A stretch of 64,000 bases of DNA, from the NCBI GenBank assembly GCA_016702545.1, contig JADJDT010000029.1:1-64000 (forward strand). The letters run 5' to 3'. Below are positions 44,065 through 54,947 of the stretch, one piece after another. The DNA is from Pseudomonadota bacterium. Its GTDB lineage: Bacteria > Myxococcota_A > Polyangia > GCA-2747355. Under the pieces are notes generated by a model, which searched no databases, was not told the origin of the DNA, and saw only the letters and a list, made by a program, of their open reading frames with translations. The translations under genes were made by a program, and so were the position numbers. Within the stretch, counting starts at the first letter, position 1; every line of letters starts with the position of its first letter.

Positions 44065-45071
44065 CCGAGGTCCCTCTGCCCGCGTATCGGCCGCCAGCCT
44101 CCCGCCACGGCCGCGTCGGCGGCGCGCGAGACGGTGAACGCGCGCCCGCCGAGCGGGACGAGAGCGAGCGCGAAGGCCTCATCGAACGGACTGCGTCGAC
44201 TCAGCCTCGGTTGCAAGGGTTCGAGCCACTCACGCAGGGCGCCGCGCCCATCACGTCCAAGCGTCGCCGCCACGAGCTCGCCGGCGCGCTCGGCGATGTC
44301 CTCGGCGGCCGGACGCGCCTGCGGATCGTGCTGTGTGCAGGCGTCGATCAGCCCCACGACGGCCGCGGAGGCGCCGCACATGTCGGGCACTGGAACGGGT
44401 CCAGGCGGCCGCGTATCGCTCGCCAGCAGCGCACGCAGGGTCACGCCGAGGGCATAGACATCGGCAGCGACCGTGATGCGGTGGCCGAGCGCCTGCTCCG
44501 GCGCCATGAAGCTGCGTTTCCCCTTGATCACGCCGCTGCGCGTGCGGCGGTCTCGCTCCCCCAACGCGAGCGCGATGCCGAAATCCGAGAGCTTGACGTC
44601 CCCCTGCCAGGAGAGCAGCACGTTGTCGGGCGCCACATCCCGGTGGATGATGCCGGCGGGCCGATCATCGTCCGCGCGGAGCGTGTGCGCGTAATGCAGG
44701 GCGTCTGCGACCTGCGAGATGATGTGCAAGGCGATCCCTTCGGGGAGCGGCGATCCTGCGGCCAGGCCGGCTCGCATGGCTCTGTTGCTGTCGACGCCGT
44801 CCACGTACTCCATCGCGATGAACTCGCACTCGTCCACGACCCCGTAGTCGAGAATCTGGACGATGTTGCCGTGGTGCATGCGGCTCGCGAGCTGCGCCTC
44901 GTCGAAGAACATCCGGCGCATCGCCGGATCGTGCGAGTGCTGCGGCAGCACGCGCTTGATCGCGACGCGCCGTTCGAACCCGCGCGCACCCACCAGGACG
45001 GCCTCATAGACCTGGGCCATGCCGCCGCTCGCGATCGTGCGTACGAGCCGATAGCGTCCATCAGAGCTCAT
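44061..45071 (-). CDS. Eukaryote-like Ser/Thr protein kinase
   Basis: A 336-residue cytoplasmic kinase domain: glycine loop ASGGMAQVYEA, Lys in VAIKRVLPQ, catalytic loop HRDVAPDNVLL (Ala-Pro in place of Lys-Pro, frequent among myxobacterial kinases), DFGIAL, and activation segment GVIKGKRSFMAPEQA. The C-terminal 40 residues are low in similarity and lead straight into the overlapping PEGA gene. It is convergent with the FHA-sigma54 activator, which is a plausible phosphorylation partner. Confidence 0.9.
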   Translation of the reverse strand: MSSDGRYRLVRTIASGGMAQVYEAVLVGARGFERRVAIKRVLPQHSHDPAMRRMFFDEAQLASRMHHGNIVQILDYGVVDECEFIAMEYVDGVDSNRAMRAGLAAGSPLPEGIALHIISQVADALHYAHTLRADDDRPAGIIHRDVAPDNVLLSWQGDVKLSDFGIALALGERDRRTRSGVIKGKRSFMAPEQALGHRITVAADVYALGVTLRALLASDTRPPGPVPVPDMCGASAAVVGLIDACTQHDPQARPAAEDIAERAGELVAATLGRDGRGALREWLEPLQPRLSRRSPFDEAFALALVPLGGRAFTVSRAADAAVAGGWRPIRGQRDLG

Positions 45072-45160
45072 TCGCGGCGATCTCCGCGCCTCGCGTTCCG
45101 GAGGCCTTCCGCCGCCAGCGTAGGCTCACCGGCGCTGGTGGGGCAACTGCGTCAGACAGC

Positions 45161-46255
<1,095 letters not shown>

Positions 46256-46341
46256 CGGCGCCAGTCTACCGCCGAAGGGCCCGGAGGGCAGGGGCCGCCG
46301 TCGGCGCTGCAGACCGACCAGCGATAGCATTGGAACATGTA

Positions 46342-46354
46342 AGATATAATATCT
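46342..46354 (+). promoter_or_regulatory. AT-rich palindrome with TATAAT box before the propeller gene
   Basis: AGATATAATATCT is a palindrome containing TATAAT (46345-46350) in an otherwise GC-rich gap, 57 bases before the start at 46407. No good -35 box at 16-18 bases was found (TTGGAA at 46330-46335 is too close), so either an activator-dependent promoter or an operator is suggested. Confidence 0.4.
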
Positions 46355-46406
46355 GTTCTTGTGCATGAAGAAGCGCCGCACTACTGTCAATGAGCGAGGG
46401 GCAAGC

Positions 46407-48885
46407 ATGCGTACTCTTAAGTTTGTCAGAGGTGTGTGCGCGCTGGGCGGGCTGCTCGTGGCGGCGATCGTCCCCGGTCTGGGCTGCAGCGGTGGTGGTG
46501 GGGACCAGGCGCCGCCGGTGGTGGGCGTGGCGGCGCGGGCGGCGACCAACGCCGCCAACAGCATGAACGCGATGAACGCGATGAACGCGATGAACGCGAT
46601 GAACGCGATGAACGCGATGAACGCGATGAACGCGATGAACGCGATGAACGCGATGAACGCGATGAACGCGATGAACGCGCTCAATGCGATGAACGCGCTC
46701 AACTCGATGAACGCGCTCAACTCGATGAACGCGCTCAACAGTGTGACGACCGGCACGCCGCTCGACGTCGGCGCGCTGCGCATCCCCTCGACCACGCTGA
46801 CCGACCTTGGCCGCTACACGCTGGCGCAGACCGAGCTGCTCTGCCCCGCGACCCGCCTCCCGCACAGCTTCGACCAGGGCACGCCGGGGGACCCGAGCGA
46901 CGACATCGCCGCGCACCTGACCTTCCCGCGCTGGCTGGTGCTCAAGCAGCAGTTCGAGCGCGTGCGCGTGGCCTGCGCCACGCCGGTGCCCGGCACCTGC
47001 GGCAACGGCGTCGTCGACGGCGGCGAGGACTGCGACACCGGCATCCCCCTGGGCAGTCCGGGCGCCTGCCAGACCGTCACCGTCGCCATCGACGAGGACC
47101 TCGACGGCAACGGTACGCCCGAGACGAGCGTCACCTACGAGGTCTTCTCCGGCATCGGCCTGGCCTGCGCCGACCGCGCCTATCGCCCCTTCCTGCTGCA
47201 CCCCACCACCGGCCCCGAGGCCACCTCCAGCCCCGAGACCTTCAACACCTTCTTCCGCTACCTCTGCCTCCAAAGCTGGGATGAGGCCCAGGGCAAGGCC
47301 GTCTACCGCTGCGGCAAGGGCCGGCTCGCCGCCGGCGTCTCCGGCTACGCCGTGCGCGAGGGCACGCTCTCGGCGCGCCCGATCTACCTCTCCTCGCTGA
47401 CCTGGGGCGACGGCGCCGGCAACGTCTGGGACCGCCACTGGCAGTTTCGCGAGCACCACATCGGCTCGATCCCCGAGCCCATCGCCGCCGGCCAGCAGAT
47501 CGGCTACGCCCTCGACGCCGCCTGGGGCCTCAACCCGCGTGACACGCACCCGGGTGGCGCGAGCAAGGAGCCCGACTACCTGGCGGCCCTCGCGCTCAAG
47601 ACCGCCACCAACCGCACGGGCGTCACCGTCAGCCCCTACAACCGGGCGAATGCCACCGGCGGCCTCGGCTTCGACGCCCGCGAGCTCAACCAGTGCGAGC
47701 CCGGCTACCACAGCGTCCCCGACCTCGCCTCCACCGGAGGCCTCGAGCAGGGGATGCAGCTCAACCTGAGCGTCGCCGGCTGGTACCAGGACGGCTGCAG
47801 CTGGGCCCGCGACTGGAACCTTCCCACCCTGCCCACGCAGCAGGTCGGCAGCTGCCAGGTCTTCGACATTGGGGCCGGCCCCCTGCAGACGCGGATGGGT
47901 CTCAACCTCGGCGATGCCACTCCGCGCCGGTGCCCCAGCTTCGCCACCTGCGAACCGGGCAAGAGCTGCTGCGTCGGGCAGTTTGCGCTGGGTTATCGGC
48001 ATAGCTGCGCCATCAAGAACAACGGGACCCTGTGGTGCTGGGGCGACAACCAACAGGGTCAGCTCGGAGATGGCACCTTCGGTGGCGGACGCGGCGTGGC
48101 CGGGCCGGTCGTGGCATCGGAGACGGGTGGTCCGCTGACGAAGGTCTTGGACGTCTCGCCCGGGGGTCTCCACAGCTGCGCGCGACGCTCGGACGGAAGC
48201 GCCTGGTGCTGGGGCTACAACGGCTCAGGACAGGTGGGTGACGGGACGACGCTCGACCGCCCGAGCCCCGTTGCCATCACGGCGCTCGGGACGACGACGG
48301 CGGTCGAGCAGCTGCAGCTTGGCGCGTATCACAGCTGCGCGCGGCGGGCGGACGGGACGCTCTGGTGCTGGGGCGAGAACGAGGACGGTCAGCTCGGTGA
48401 TGGTACGACGCTCGCGCGCTCCAGCCCGGTTGCCGTCACGGCGCTCGGCACGATGGTGAGCGACTTCGCGCTCGGTTGGTACCACACCTGCGCGCGCCTC
48501 GCTGACGGCAGTCTGTCGTGCTGGGGGTGGAATGCGTATGGCCAGCTTGGCGAGGGGACTCAGAACAGCCGCTCGAGCCCCGCGGCCGTGACCGTCCTCG
48601 GCACGACGGTGGCTCGCATCTCCCTCAGCCGGTACCACACCTGCGCCCGGCGCGCGAATGGCACGGTGTGGTGTTGGGGCGACAATACCTACTATCAGCT
48701 TGGCGACGGCACGACGGTCAGGCGTTTGGAGCCGGCGCAGGTGACCGCGCTCGGCACGGCGAGCTCGGAGGTCGTGGCAGGGTCGGGGCACAATTGCGCC
48801 CTGCGCGCCGACAACAGCGTTTACTGTTGGGGAAGCAACGCCTACGGCCAGCTCGGCGATGGGACCTATTCAGCCGAGCGAGCCC
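46407..48885 (+). pseudogene. Giant propeller lipoprotein, segment 1 (Asn-Ala-Met repeat and first RCC1 set)
   Basis: First part of what I read as one gene spanning 46407-52765 (about 2120 codons) broken by three indels. The start at 46407 has GAGGGG upstream and a signal with lipobox VPGLGC. A Met/Leu-Asn-Ala/Ser minirepeat follows (residues about 50-112), then a region of about 400 residues with paired cysteines and a GTCGNGVVDGGEDCDTG motif. RCC1-type propeller repeats follow, each with SCARR.DGTLWCWGxNxxGQLGDGT. The frame ends near 48883, where one missing base would give RASPVAVTALG in the next frame. It is predicted to be anchored at the outer surface; a binding role is inferred from the propeller fold. 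Confidence 0.75.
46563..46679 (+). repeat. Thirteen perfect 9-bp repeats (ATGAACGCG)
   Basis: ATGAACGCG is repeated 13 times without mismatch, encoding Met-Asn-Ala units, then continues as related Leu-Asn-Ala/Ser and Met-Asn-Ala units to 46742. The period is a multiple of three, so copy-number change alters protein length but not frame. Comparable Asn/Leu/Ala minirepeats occur in myxobacterial lipoproteins. Confidence 0.9.
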
Positions 48886-50840
48886 CGTCGCCGTCACGGC
48901 GCTCGGCGCGACCGTCGCGGCGATCTCCGTCGGCGCCTGGCACACCTGCGCGCGGCGCAGTCATGGAACGCTGTGGTGCTGGGGGGATAACGGATGGGGC
49001 GCGCTCGGTGACGGATCGGTGGCTCGCACGGCCCCGACGCCAACGCGCGCCTGGAGCCTGCGCTGCGAATGCGGCGACGGGGTGTGCAGCGCCAGCGAGA
49101 CGGCGGAAAGCTGCCAAGCTGATTGCCGGCAGCAAAGCTGCGGCGATGGCAGCTGCGCTGCCACGGAGACTGAGGCGAATTGCCCGGACGACTGCCACCG
49201 CCAGCGCTACGCCGCGCTCGCGCTGGGGCCTACCACAGCTGCGCTCGACGTACCGACGGACGCGTGTGGTGTTGGGGAGAGAACGCCGAGGGTTCGCTCG
49301 GCGACGGCACGACCCTTCCGCGGCTGGGCCCCGTCGAGGTGACCGCGCTCGGCACAACCACAACTCAGATCGGGCTCGGCTTCTCCTTTGGCTGTGCGCG
49401 GCACGCAGACGGCAGCTTGTGGTGTTGGGGCTACAACGGCTACGGCCAACTGGGAGACGGTAGCTACTCGACTCGCCCGAGCCCGGTGGCCGTGACCGCG
49501 CTCGGCCTGCCGGTGGTCGACTTCGACCTGGGCCGCCGCCACAGCTGTGCGCGCCGAAGCGACGGTAGCGTGTGGTGCTGGGGATCCAACTCCGATGGTC
49601 AGCTCGGCGACAACACGTTGGTGCAGCGCCCGAGTCCCGCCGCCGTCACCGTGCTGGGCACGACGGCTCTCGACGTGGCGCTCGGCTGGTATCACAGCTG
49701 CGCCAGGCGCAGCGATGGGAGTGCGTGGTGCTGGGGATCCAACTCCTATGGCCAGCTCGGCGACAACACGTTGGTGCAGCGCCCGAGCCCGGTCGCCGTC
49801 ACGGCGCTCGGCACCACGGTCGCGCGTCTGGCGCTGGGCGGCTACCACAGCTGCGCAAAACGCACCGATGGCAGCCTGTGGTGTTGGGGGGCCAATGGTA
49901 ACGGCCAGCTCGGCGACGGCACGACCGTCGCGCGCACCGGTCCTGTCGCGGTGACCGCCCTCGGCACCGCGGTCGAGGATGTGTTGCTCGGGTACTGGCA
50001 CACTTGCGTGCGGCGCACCGACGGCAGTCTGTGGTGTTGGGGGGGAAAGGCCTTCCCCAGTTCCAGCGGCCCGCTCGCGGCGGGGCAACTGGGTGACGGC
50101 ACGACGTTGGCGCGCTCGAGTCCCGTGGCGATCACTGCGGTGGGAACCGCGGTGGCTGAGGTGGCCCTGGGCTACTGGCACACCTGCGTGCGCAACACCG
50201 AGGGGGCCCTGTCGTGCTGGGGTTACAACACCAACGGCCAACTCGGCGCCGCGACCGGCCTCTCGGCGTGGGCACCCGTGGCACTTGCCGTTTGCGGTGA
50301 CGGGGTTTGCGCGTTCGATGAGCAGCGAAACGGCGCCTGTCCGCGCGATTGCGCCACGAAGTGCGGCGACTGCGTCTGCGACGGGGTGCTGGAGGATGCG
50401 ACGACGTGCTCGGCGGACTGCATGCCAGGCGGCGCGTGCACGCCCTCGGCCTGCGGCAATGCGCGCTGTGAGGCCGATGAGACCTGCGCATTGTGCCCGG
50501 GTGACTGCGGCACCTGCTACACCACCTGCGGCAAGCACGGCTGTGAGCCGGGGGAGACGTGTACCAGCTGCCCGGGTGACTGCGGGGCCTGCGCGGCGCC
50601 GGTCTGCGGCAACGCGAGCTGCGATGCGGGCGAGAGCTGCGGCTCGTGTCCGGGTGATTGCGGGGCGTGCGGTGGCACGGCCTGGGGGCAGCCGGCGGGG
50701 GCGATCAGCGCGAGTCTGCAAGCCGTGAGCTTCCCCGTGAACACCAGCGTGGGCTTTGCGGCGGGCACCAACGGGACGCTGCTCAAGAGCACGGACAGCG
50801 GCGCGAGCTGGACGGCGCTGAGCGCGACACGGCGCGACGC
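48883..50840 (+). pseudogene. Giant propeller lipoprotein, segment 2 (second RCC1 set and Cys-rich repeats)
   Basis: Continues segment 1. From 48883 to about 49225 the frame shows one RCC1 unit and two CGDGxC-type Cys clusters (CECGDGVCSASETAESC). At GGGG 49225-49228 one missing G shifts the frame; corrected it reads ALALGAYHSCARR. Seven further RCC1 repeats follow to about 50290 (for example SVWCWGSNSDGQLGDNTL), then four Cys-rich units ending CPGDCGTC or CPGDCGAC (50290-50690), and the first YCF48-like unit NTSVGFAAGTNGTLLKSTDS. A two-base loss near 50830-50842 ends the segment. Two RCC1 sets separated by Cys motifs suggest two separate seven-bladed propellers. Confidence 0.72.
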
Positions 50841-50841
50841 T

Positions 50842-52765
50842 AGGGACGCTGGCCTTCCTCGACACCCAGACGGGCCTGGTCGCGGGCGATGGCGGCGTGC
50901 TGCTCAAGACGACCGATGGCGGCCTGAGCTGGACGGCGCTGACCTCGGGCACCACGGCCGCGCTGCGGGCGCTGGCGCTGCTCGATGCGCTGACGGCCTT
51001 CGCCGCGGGCGACGGCGGCGTGCTGCTCAAGACCACCAACGGTGGCACGAGCTGGACGGCGCTGACCTCCGGCACGGCGGCGGCGCTGCGGGCGCTGCGC
51101 TTCGTCGATGCGCAGACGGGCTTCGCCGCCGGCGACGGCGGCACCATCCTCAAGACCAGCAACGGCGGCACGAGCTGGGCGGCGCTCAGCTCGGGCACGG
51201 CGGCCACGCTGCGGGCGCTGGCCTTCGTCGATGCGCAGACGGGCTACGCCGCCGGCGACAACGGCACGATCCTCAAGACGACCAACGGCGGCACGAGCTG
51301 GAGCACGCAGACCACCGGCGTGCATGGGGCCCTGCACTCGCTGGCCTTCCCGCTCGGTGGCCTGCACGGCACGGCGGTGGGCGAGGGCGGCCTGGTGCTG
51401 CGTACGACCAACGGCGGCACCTCGTGGACGCAGGAGAGCTCGGGCACCTCGGAGACGCTGCTCGGGGTGACGCTGCCGGCGGACTGGACGATGGGCGTGG
51501 CGGTCGGCGCCAGCGGCACCGTGGTGCGGCGCATCCCGCCCTGGGAGCCCTCGATCCTCTACGACACCGAGGTCGCCAGCCTGGCGCCGCCGACGATCAT
51601 CCCCAGCGCGGTGATGAGCCAGCGCGTGGCCTTCACCGGCAACAACAGCGGCTGGCTCTATGCCCTCAGCCCCACGGCGCGCGTGCCGCGCTACAGCCCG
51701 GCGCGCCTCGCCGACGCCGTGCAAGGCCGCAGCCCCGTCGGCCCGCTGCCGGGCGAGAGCTTCCAGACCCTCTACGCCGCCACGGCCTCGGGCCTGGGTT
51801 ACGCGCTCAACGCCTCCACCGGCGCCCTGCGCTGGACGACCGACGGCAACAGCGGCCTGGCGGGCAACCAGCCCCTCGGCACCGCGCTGGTCGCGGCCCC
51901 CGTGGTCTCCCCCACGCGCAACCTGGCCTTCTTCGCCACGCGCAACCTCACGGGTGCGCAGAACCGCCTCTTCGCCTTCGACGCCAAGACCGGCGCCTGT
52001 CGCTGGGTGCTCAATGGCTCCTGCGCCGGCGCGACCGACACGCTCAACCTGGGCCAGATCAGCGGCAGCCCGATTCACGACGCCACGGCGCGAAAGCTCT
52101 TCCTCACCAGCACCAGCCTCAGCGGCGGCGCCACCGTCTGGGCGGTGGACGCGGGCGACGCCACGCCCGGCACCGTGAGCTGGAGCCGCAACCTCGGCGA
52201 CAGCGATGCCTCGCCGACCTTGGCCGAGACCACGCGGACGAGCCTCTACGTCGGCACCAACAGCGGCCGCCTGCACCGCGTCCGCACGGCCGACGGCGTC
52301 AGCTGCTGGAGCACGACGGGCAGCGGCTGCACCAGCTTTGGCGGCAGCGAACAGGCCTTCTGCACCGCCACCGACGCGCTGGGTACCGCCTGCGCCGCCG
52401 GCAGCGCCATCGCCTCCGGCGTCGTCGTGCTCTGGAGCGGGACGCACACCGGCCGCCTGCTCTTCGCCACGGCAGACGGCCACCTGCGCCTGCTCAACGC
52501 CGACGGCACCCTGGTCTGGAAGACCACCACCCCGATCCCCGGTGCCAGCCTGCCCCTCGCCATCCCCGAGCGCGACAGCCTCTTCGTCGGCGCCACCGAC
52601 GGCAAGCTGCGCGAACTCAGCCTCACCACCGGCGCCGTCCTCAGCACCCAGACCGTCGGCCCCGGCACGGCGGCCGTCGGCAGCCCGACCTACGACACGC
52701 GAGCGGCGATGCTCTATGTCGGGACCTCGACCGGCGTCCTCTACCGCTACAACCTGTCGCCCTAG
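50842..52765 (+). pseudogene. Giant propeller lipoprotein, segment 3 (YCF48/BNR-like and PQQ-like propellers)
   Basis: C-terminal part. It begins with TLGTLAFLDTQTGLVAGDGG and five or six YCF48/sialidase-type units (GDGGTILKTSNGGTSWAALS). These are followed by a PQQ-like propeller of about 400 residues (VAFTGNNSGWLYAL, SLYVGTNSGRLHRV, LLFATADGHLRLLNADGTLV, SLFVGATDGKLRELSL) ending at LYRYNLSP. The uninterrupted stretch runs from 50897, but upstream in-frame sequence belongs to the same propeller, so 50897 is not a true start. With the RCC1 sets this makes at least three propeller classes in one predicted polypeptide. No enzyme residues were identified. Confidence 0.75.
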
Positions 52766-52769
52766 AGCA

Positions 52770-52916
52770 TCGATCGGGTTGCCGGACCGAGCGAGGCGAA
52801 GGCATTGGAGGCACAGGCGCGAAGCGAGGAGGGCGCCTGCTGGTGGCAGGCAACCGACGAGCGACAATGCCTGTGCCTCCAAGGGCAAGCCTCGCGACGG
52901 GAGTCAACCCGATCGA
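52770..52916 (+). ncRNA. Large nested stem-loop directly after the propeller gene
   Basis: Four bases after the TAG stop begins a nested inverted repeat. The outer arms are TCGATCGGGTTG (52770-52781) and CAACCCGATCGA (52905-52916). The middle arms GCGAGGC (52791-52797) pair with GCCTCGC (52889-52895). The inner arms TTGGAGGCACAGGC (52805-52818) pair with GCCTGTGCCTCCAA (52869-52882). An apical hairpin is GCCTGC/GCAGGC (52835-52851). All are perfectly paired, separated by near-symmetric internal loops. It may be a 3'-UTR structure or processed RNA, an elaborate terminator (no T-run seen), or an inverted-repeat element. From here to 53138 nothing else was recognised. Confidence 0.55.
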
Positions 52917-53148
52917 GGCTCGAAAACCTGCTGCGCGGCCCGGGGCGTGGCGTCGCCTCAATAACCATAGAACGCGAATGCACGCCAGCATACTGGCGCA
53001 ATGGCCATGCTTCACACCACTAGCAGTGGAGCGCGGCAGATCACGAGCCGTAACGTTGACGCAGGCCTCGACACAGGGCTTGCTCAGTTGGCGATCCACT
53101 GCGACGAACAGTCCCCCCTGCCACGAGACGGGCAGTTCGGAGGCTAGC

Positions 53149-54324
53149 TTGTTCAACGCGCTGTCGTGTTTGTCCGCCTTTAGCGTGCTGCTGGTCGCGG
53201 GTTGTCTGGGCGACACCTACGCCATCTCGAAGCGCGAGCTCGGTCGCCTGGCTCAACTCGCGCCAGCGTCGCGTGGCGCGTCGGTGCGGGTGACGCAGCA
53301 GCTCGGCGAGAGCTTCGCCGATGCGCCTCCGCTCGCTGAGGGGCACGCCCCGTGGGTCGTCGAGGGGCAGGTCGACCTGTTGTGGCGAGGGCCTGCTGGG
53401 CCAGGGCCGTACGGCCCTGGCGGGTATCGGCGCCTGCAGGTGACCCGAGCAGGGCCACATGGCGCGAGCACGGTGAAGACGCCGCCCGGGAGCGGACGGG
53501 CGCAGTCGGGCGCGCGGGGCCGCGGTGGGGGCACGACCGCGCGCGGTGGCACGGGCGGTGGGTCAGGCAGCGGGTCGGGCGGAAACTCAGGCAGCGGTGG
53601 CGACATCGGTGACCTCGCGGGGGCCGCGGCGGTCGTGGTCGCCGTCGCGACGGTGGCAGGCATCGCTCTGGCAGCGACCGAAGGCGCGCGGTTCGACGGG
53701 TGGGCGCGCCTTGGCAGCACGCATCCCGTGCACTTGATCGGGCCCAAGGAGGAGCATCGCTGGGTGCCGCTCAACCAGCTCGGTCCGAGCCACGCTGAGT
53801 GGGCGAAGCAGGCGCTCGTGTCTCCAGTCGAGGGCTTGGTTGTCGAGCTGCAACGCGCTCCGCTCGATCGCAAGGGGTGGGCCTATGCGGTCGAGCTCGG
53901 CGCGAGCCAGCTGAGTACGCTCACGCGCGGCGCGCCCTGGGGCTTTGCCTCGCACATCGTCTTCGGGGGCTTTCCCTTGCAGCAGCTCGGCATCCTCGGT
54001 GGTACCGAGCTGGCGTGGGGACAGAACAGCCTCGGCTTTGATGTGCTCAATGCCCGACTGCTGCTCGAGGCGCAGGTGTTGCCGCTGCGCCTAACGCGGC
54101 TCCATGCGGGCGTCTACGGCCAAGGCGGCTACGACTGGCTGATCGAGGAAAGCGCGCGGGGTACGGCTGCTCGAGGATCGGGCTTTCTCGGCGCGGGCGC
54201 GTTGCTCCAGCTCGACGTGACTACGCGCCTCGCGCTGACCATGCGGACGGGCTTCGCCGCGCCGCTGCGCGCTGACGGCGGCCAACTCGTGCCCAGCGTC
54301 ATGGCCGGCTTCGCGGTCTACTGA
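53149..54324 (+). CDS. Lipoprotein with Gly/Ser-rich linker, possible outer-membrane barrel end
   Basis: A 391-residue predicted lipoprotein. TTG 53149 is preceded by GGAGG at 53139-53143, and the signal SAFSVLLVAGC follows at once, which decides this unusual start; the frame is open for kilobases upstream but that is non-coding. A first domain (20-110) is followed by a Gly/Ser/Arg-rich linker (about 110-150), a hydrophobic segment (LAGAAAVVVAVATVAGIALA), and a C-terminal half with alternating beta-like segments (GAGALLQLDVTTRLALTMRT) ending in VMAGFAVY, an aromatic end as in outer-membrane beta proteins. No family is recognised. Confidence 0.7.
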   Translation: MFNALSCLSAFSVLLVAGCLGDTYAISKRELGRLAQLAPASRGASVRVTQQLGESFADAPPLAEGHAPWVVEGQVDLLWRGPAGPGPYGPGGYRRLQVTRAGPHGASTVKTPPGSGRAQSGARGRGGGTTARGGTGGGSGSGSGGNSGSGGDIGDLAGAAAVVVAVATVAGIALAATEGARFDGWARLGSTHPVHLIGPKEEHRWVPLNQLGPSHAEWAKQALVSPVEGLVVELQRAPLDRKGWAYAVELGASQLSTLTRGAPWGFASHIVFGGFPLQQLGILGGTELAWGQNSLGFDVLNARLLLEAQVLPLRLTRLHAGVYGQGGYDWLIEESARGTAARGSGFLGAGALLQLDVTTRLALTMRTGFAAPLRADGGQLVPSVMAGFAVY

Positions 54325-54892
54325 CCCCGGGGAGGGTCCGCGGGAGGGTCCCGAACCACGGGGGGGCTCGGTCCCGGGCTCGGTCCCGGGCTCGGTCCGA
54401 ACCAGGGTTCCTCCGCCCGCTCGGTCGCTCGGGTTTCCTCGGTCGCTCGGTCCGCACCGCTCGGTCCGCACGGGAGTGCCGCAGGCCGGTAGCCCGGGCC
54501 TGCCGGACCGGGGTCCGGACGAGGCGGCCTTCCGGGTGTGCCAAGGGCGGGAGAACAGTACGTGCCGGATCGGGCCCGGCGCTTGCGGAGGGCAGAGGCC
54601 GCATCAGTCTGCCCCGTCCCTTGATCGCCGCCGGTGAGACGATCGTGATCACGCAGCGCTGCACGCAGCGACAGTTCCTGCTGCGCGATGTCGAACCACC
54701 TGCGCATCCTGGCTACCGACCTTCGCGGCGAGGCTGCCGAGTTCTGCCGCTGGCTCTTCGAGCTCACGGCCAGGTACAGCGCTTCGGTGCCTCAACGCCC
54801 ATTGGGGCCGGTGGGAGGACCTCTGGGCCAGCGAGCAACCGTCGGTGGGGCGCCTCGCCGCCGCTCTGCGCGGGGCGATGGCGCGGGGCGAT
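54325..54892. other. Intergenic low-complexity region
   Basis: About 570 bases between convergent genes. Bases 54325-54480 contain short direct repeats (GGGCTCGGTCCC three times in a row near 54367-54400, then CTCGGTCGCTCGG and GCTCGGTCCGCAC variants). At 54688-54790 a plus-strand stretch (MSNHLRILATDLRGEAAEFC) looks faintly coding and may be a gene remnant. At 54874-54900 GGGGCGATGGCGC is repeated. No complete gene is supported. Confidence 0.5.
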
Positions 54893-54947
54893 GGCGCGGG
54901 GATTCACTCCCCGGGACGCGCTTGTCCTGGGTCTACTTCGGGTCTAG
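54893..54947 (-). repeat. Palindromic repeat element, shortened copy C
   Basis: Read on the minus strand, it begins CTAGACCC, continues with GGACAAGCGCGTCCC and ends GGGGAGTGAATCCCCGCG. These are the end, first-hairpin and third-hairpin sequences of copies A and B with the intervening parts deleted or rearranged. Its CTAG end forms the TAG stop of atpC (54944-54946). Confidence 0.6.

Noticed and set aside
46563..46742. CRISPR-like array
   Set aside because: The 9-bp units are contiguous without spacers and are in frame in a lipoprotein gene.
46256..48173. Minus-strand frame extending amrS upstream and another 635-codon frame
   Set aside because: Both are complements of the Asn-Ala-Met repeat and RCC1 coding sequence; the amrS family N-terminus begins at 46255.
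49180..54324. A 1714-codon single gene
   Set aside because: The frame is merely open: the part from about 50835 to 53148 has a low-complexity translation while another frame encodes propellers, and the last part has its own Shine-Dalgarno and signal peptide.
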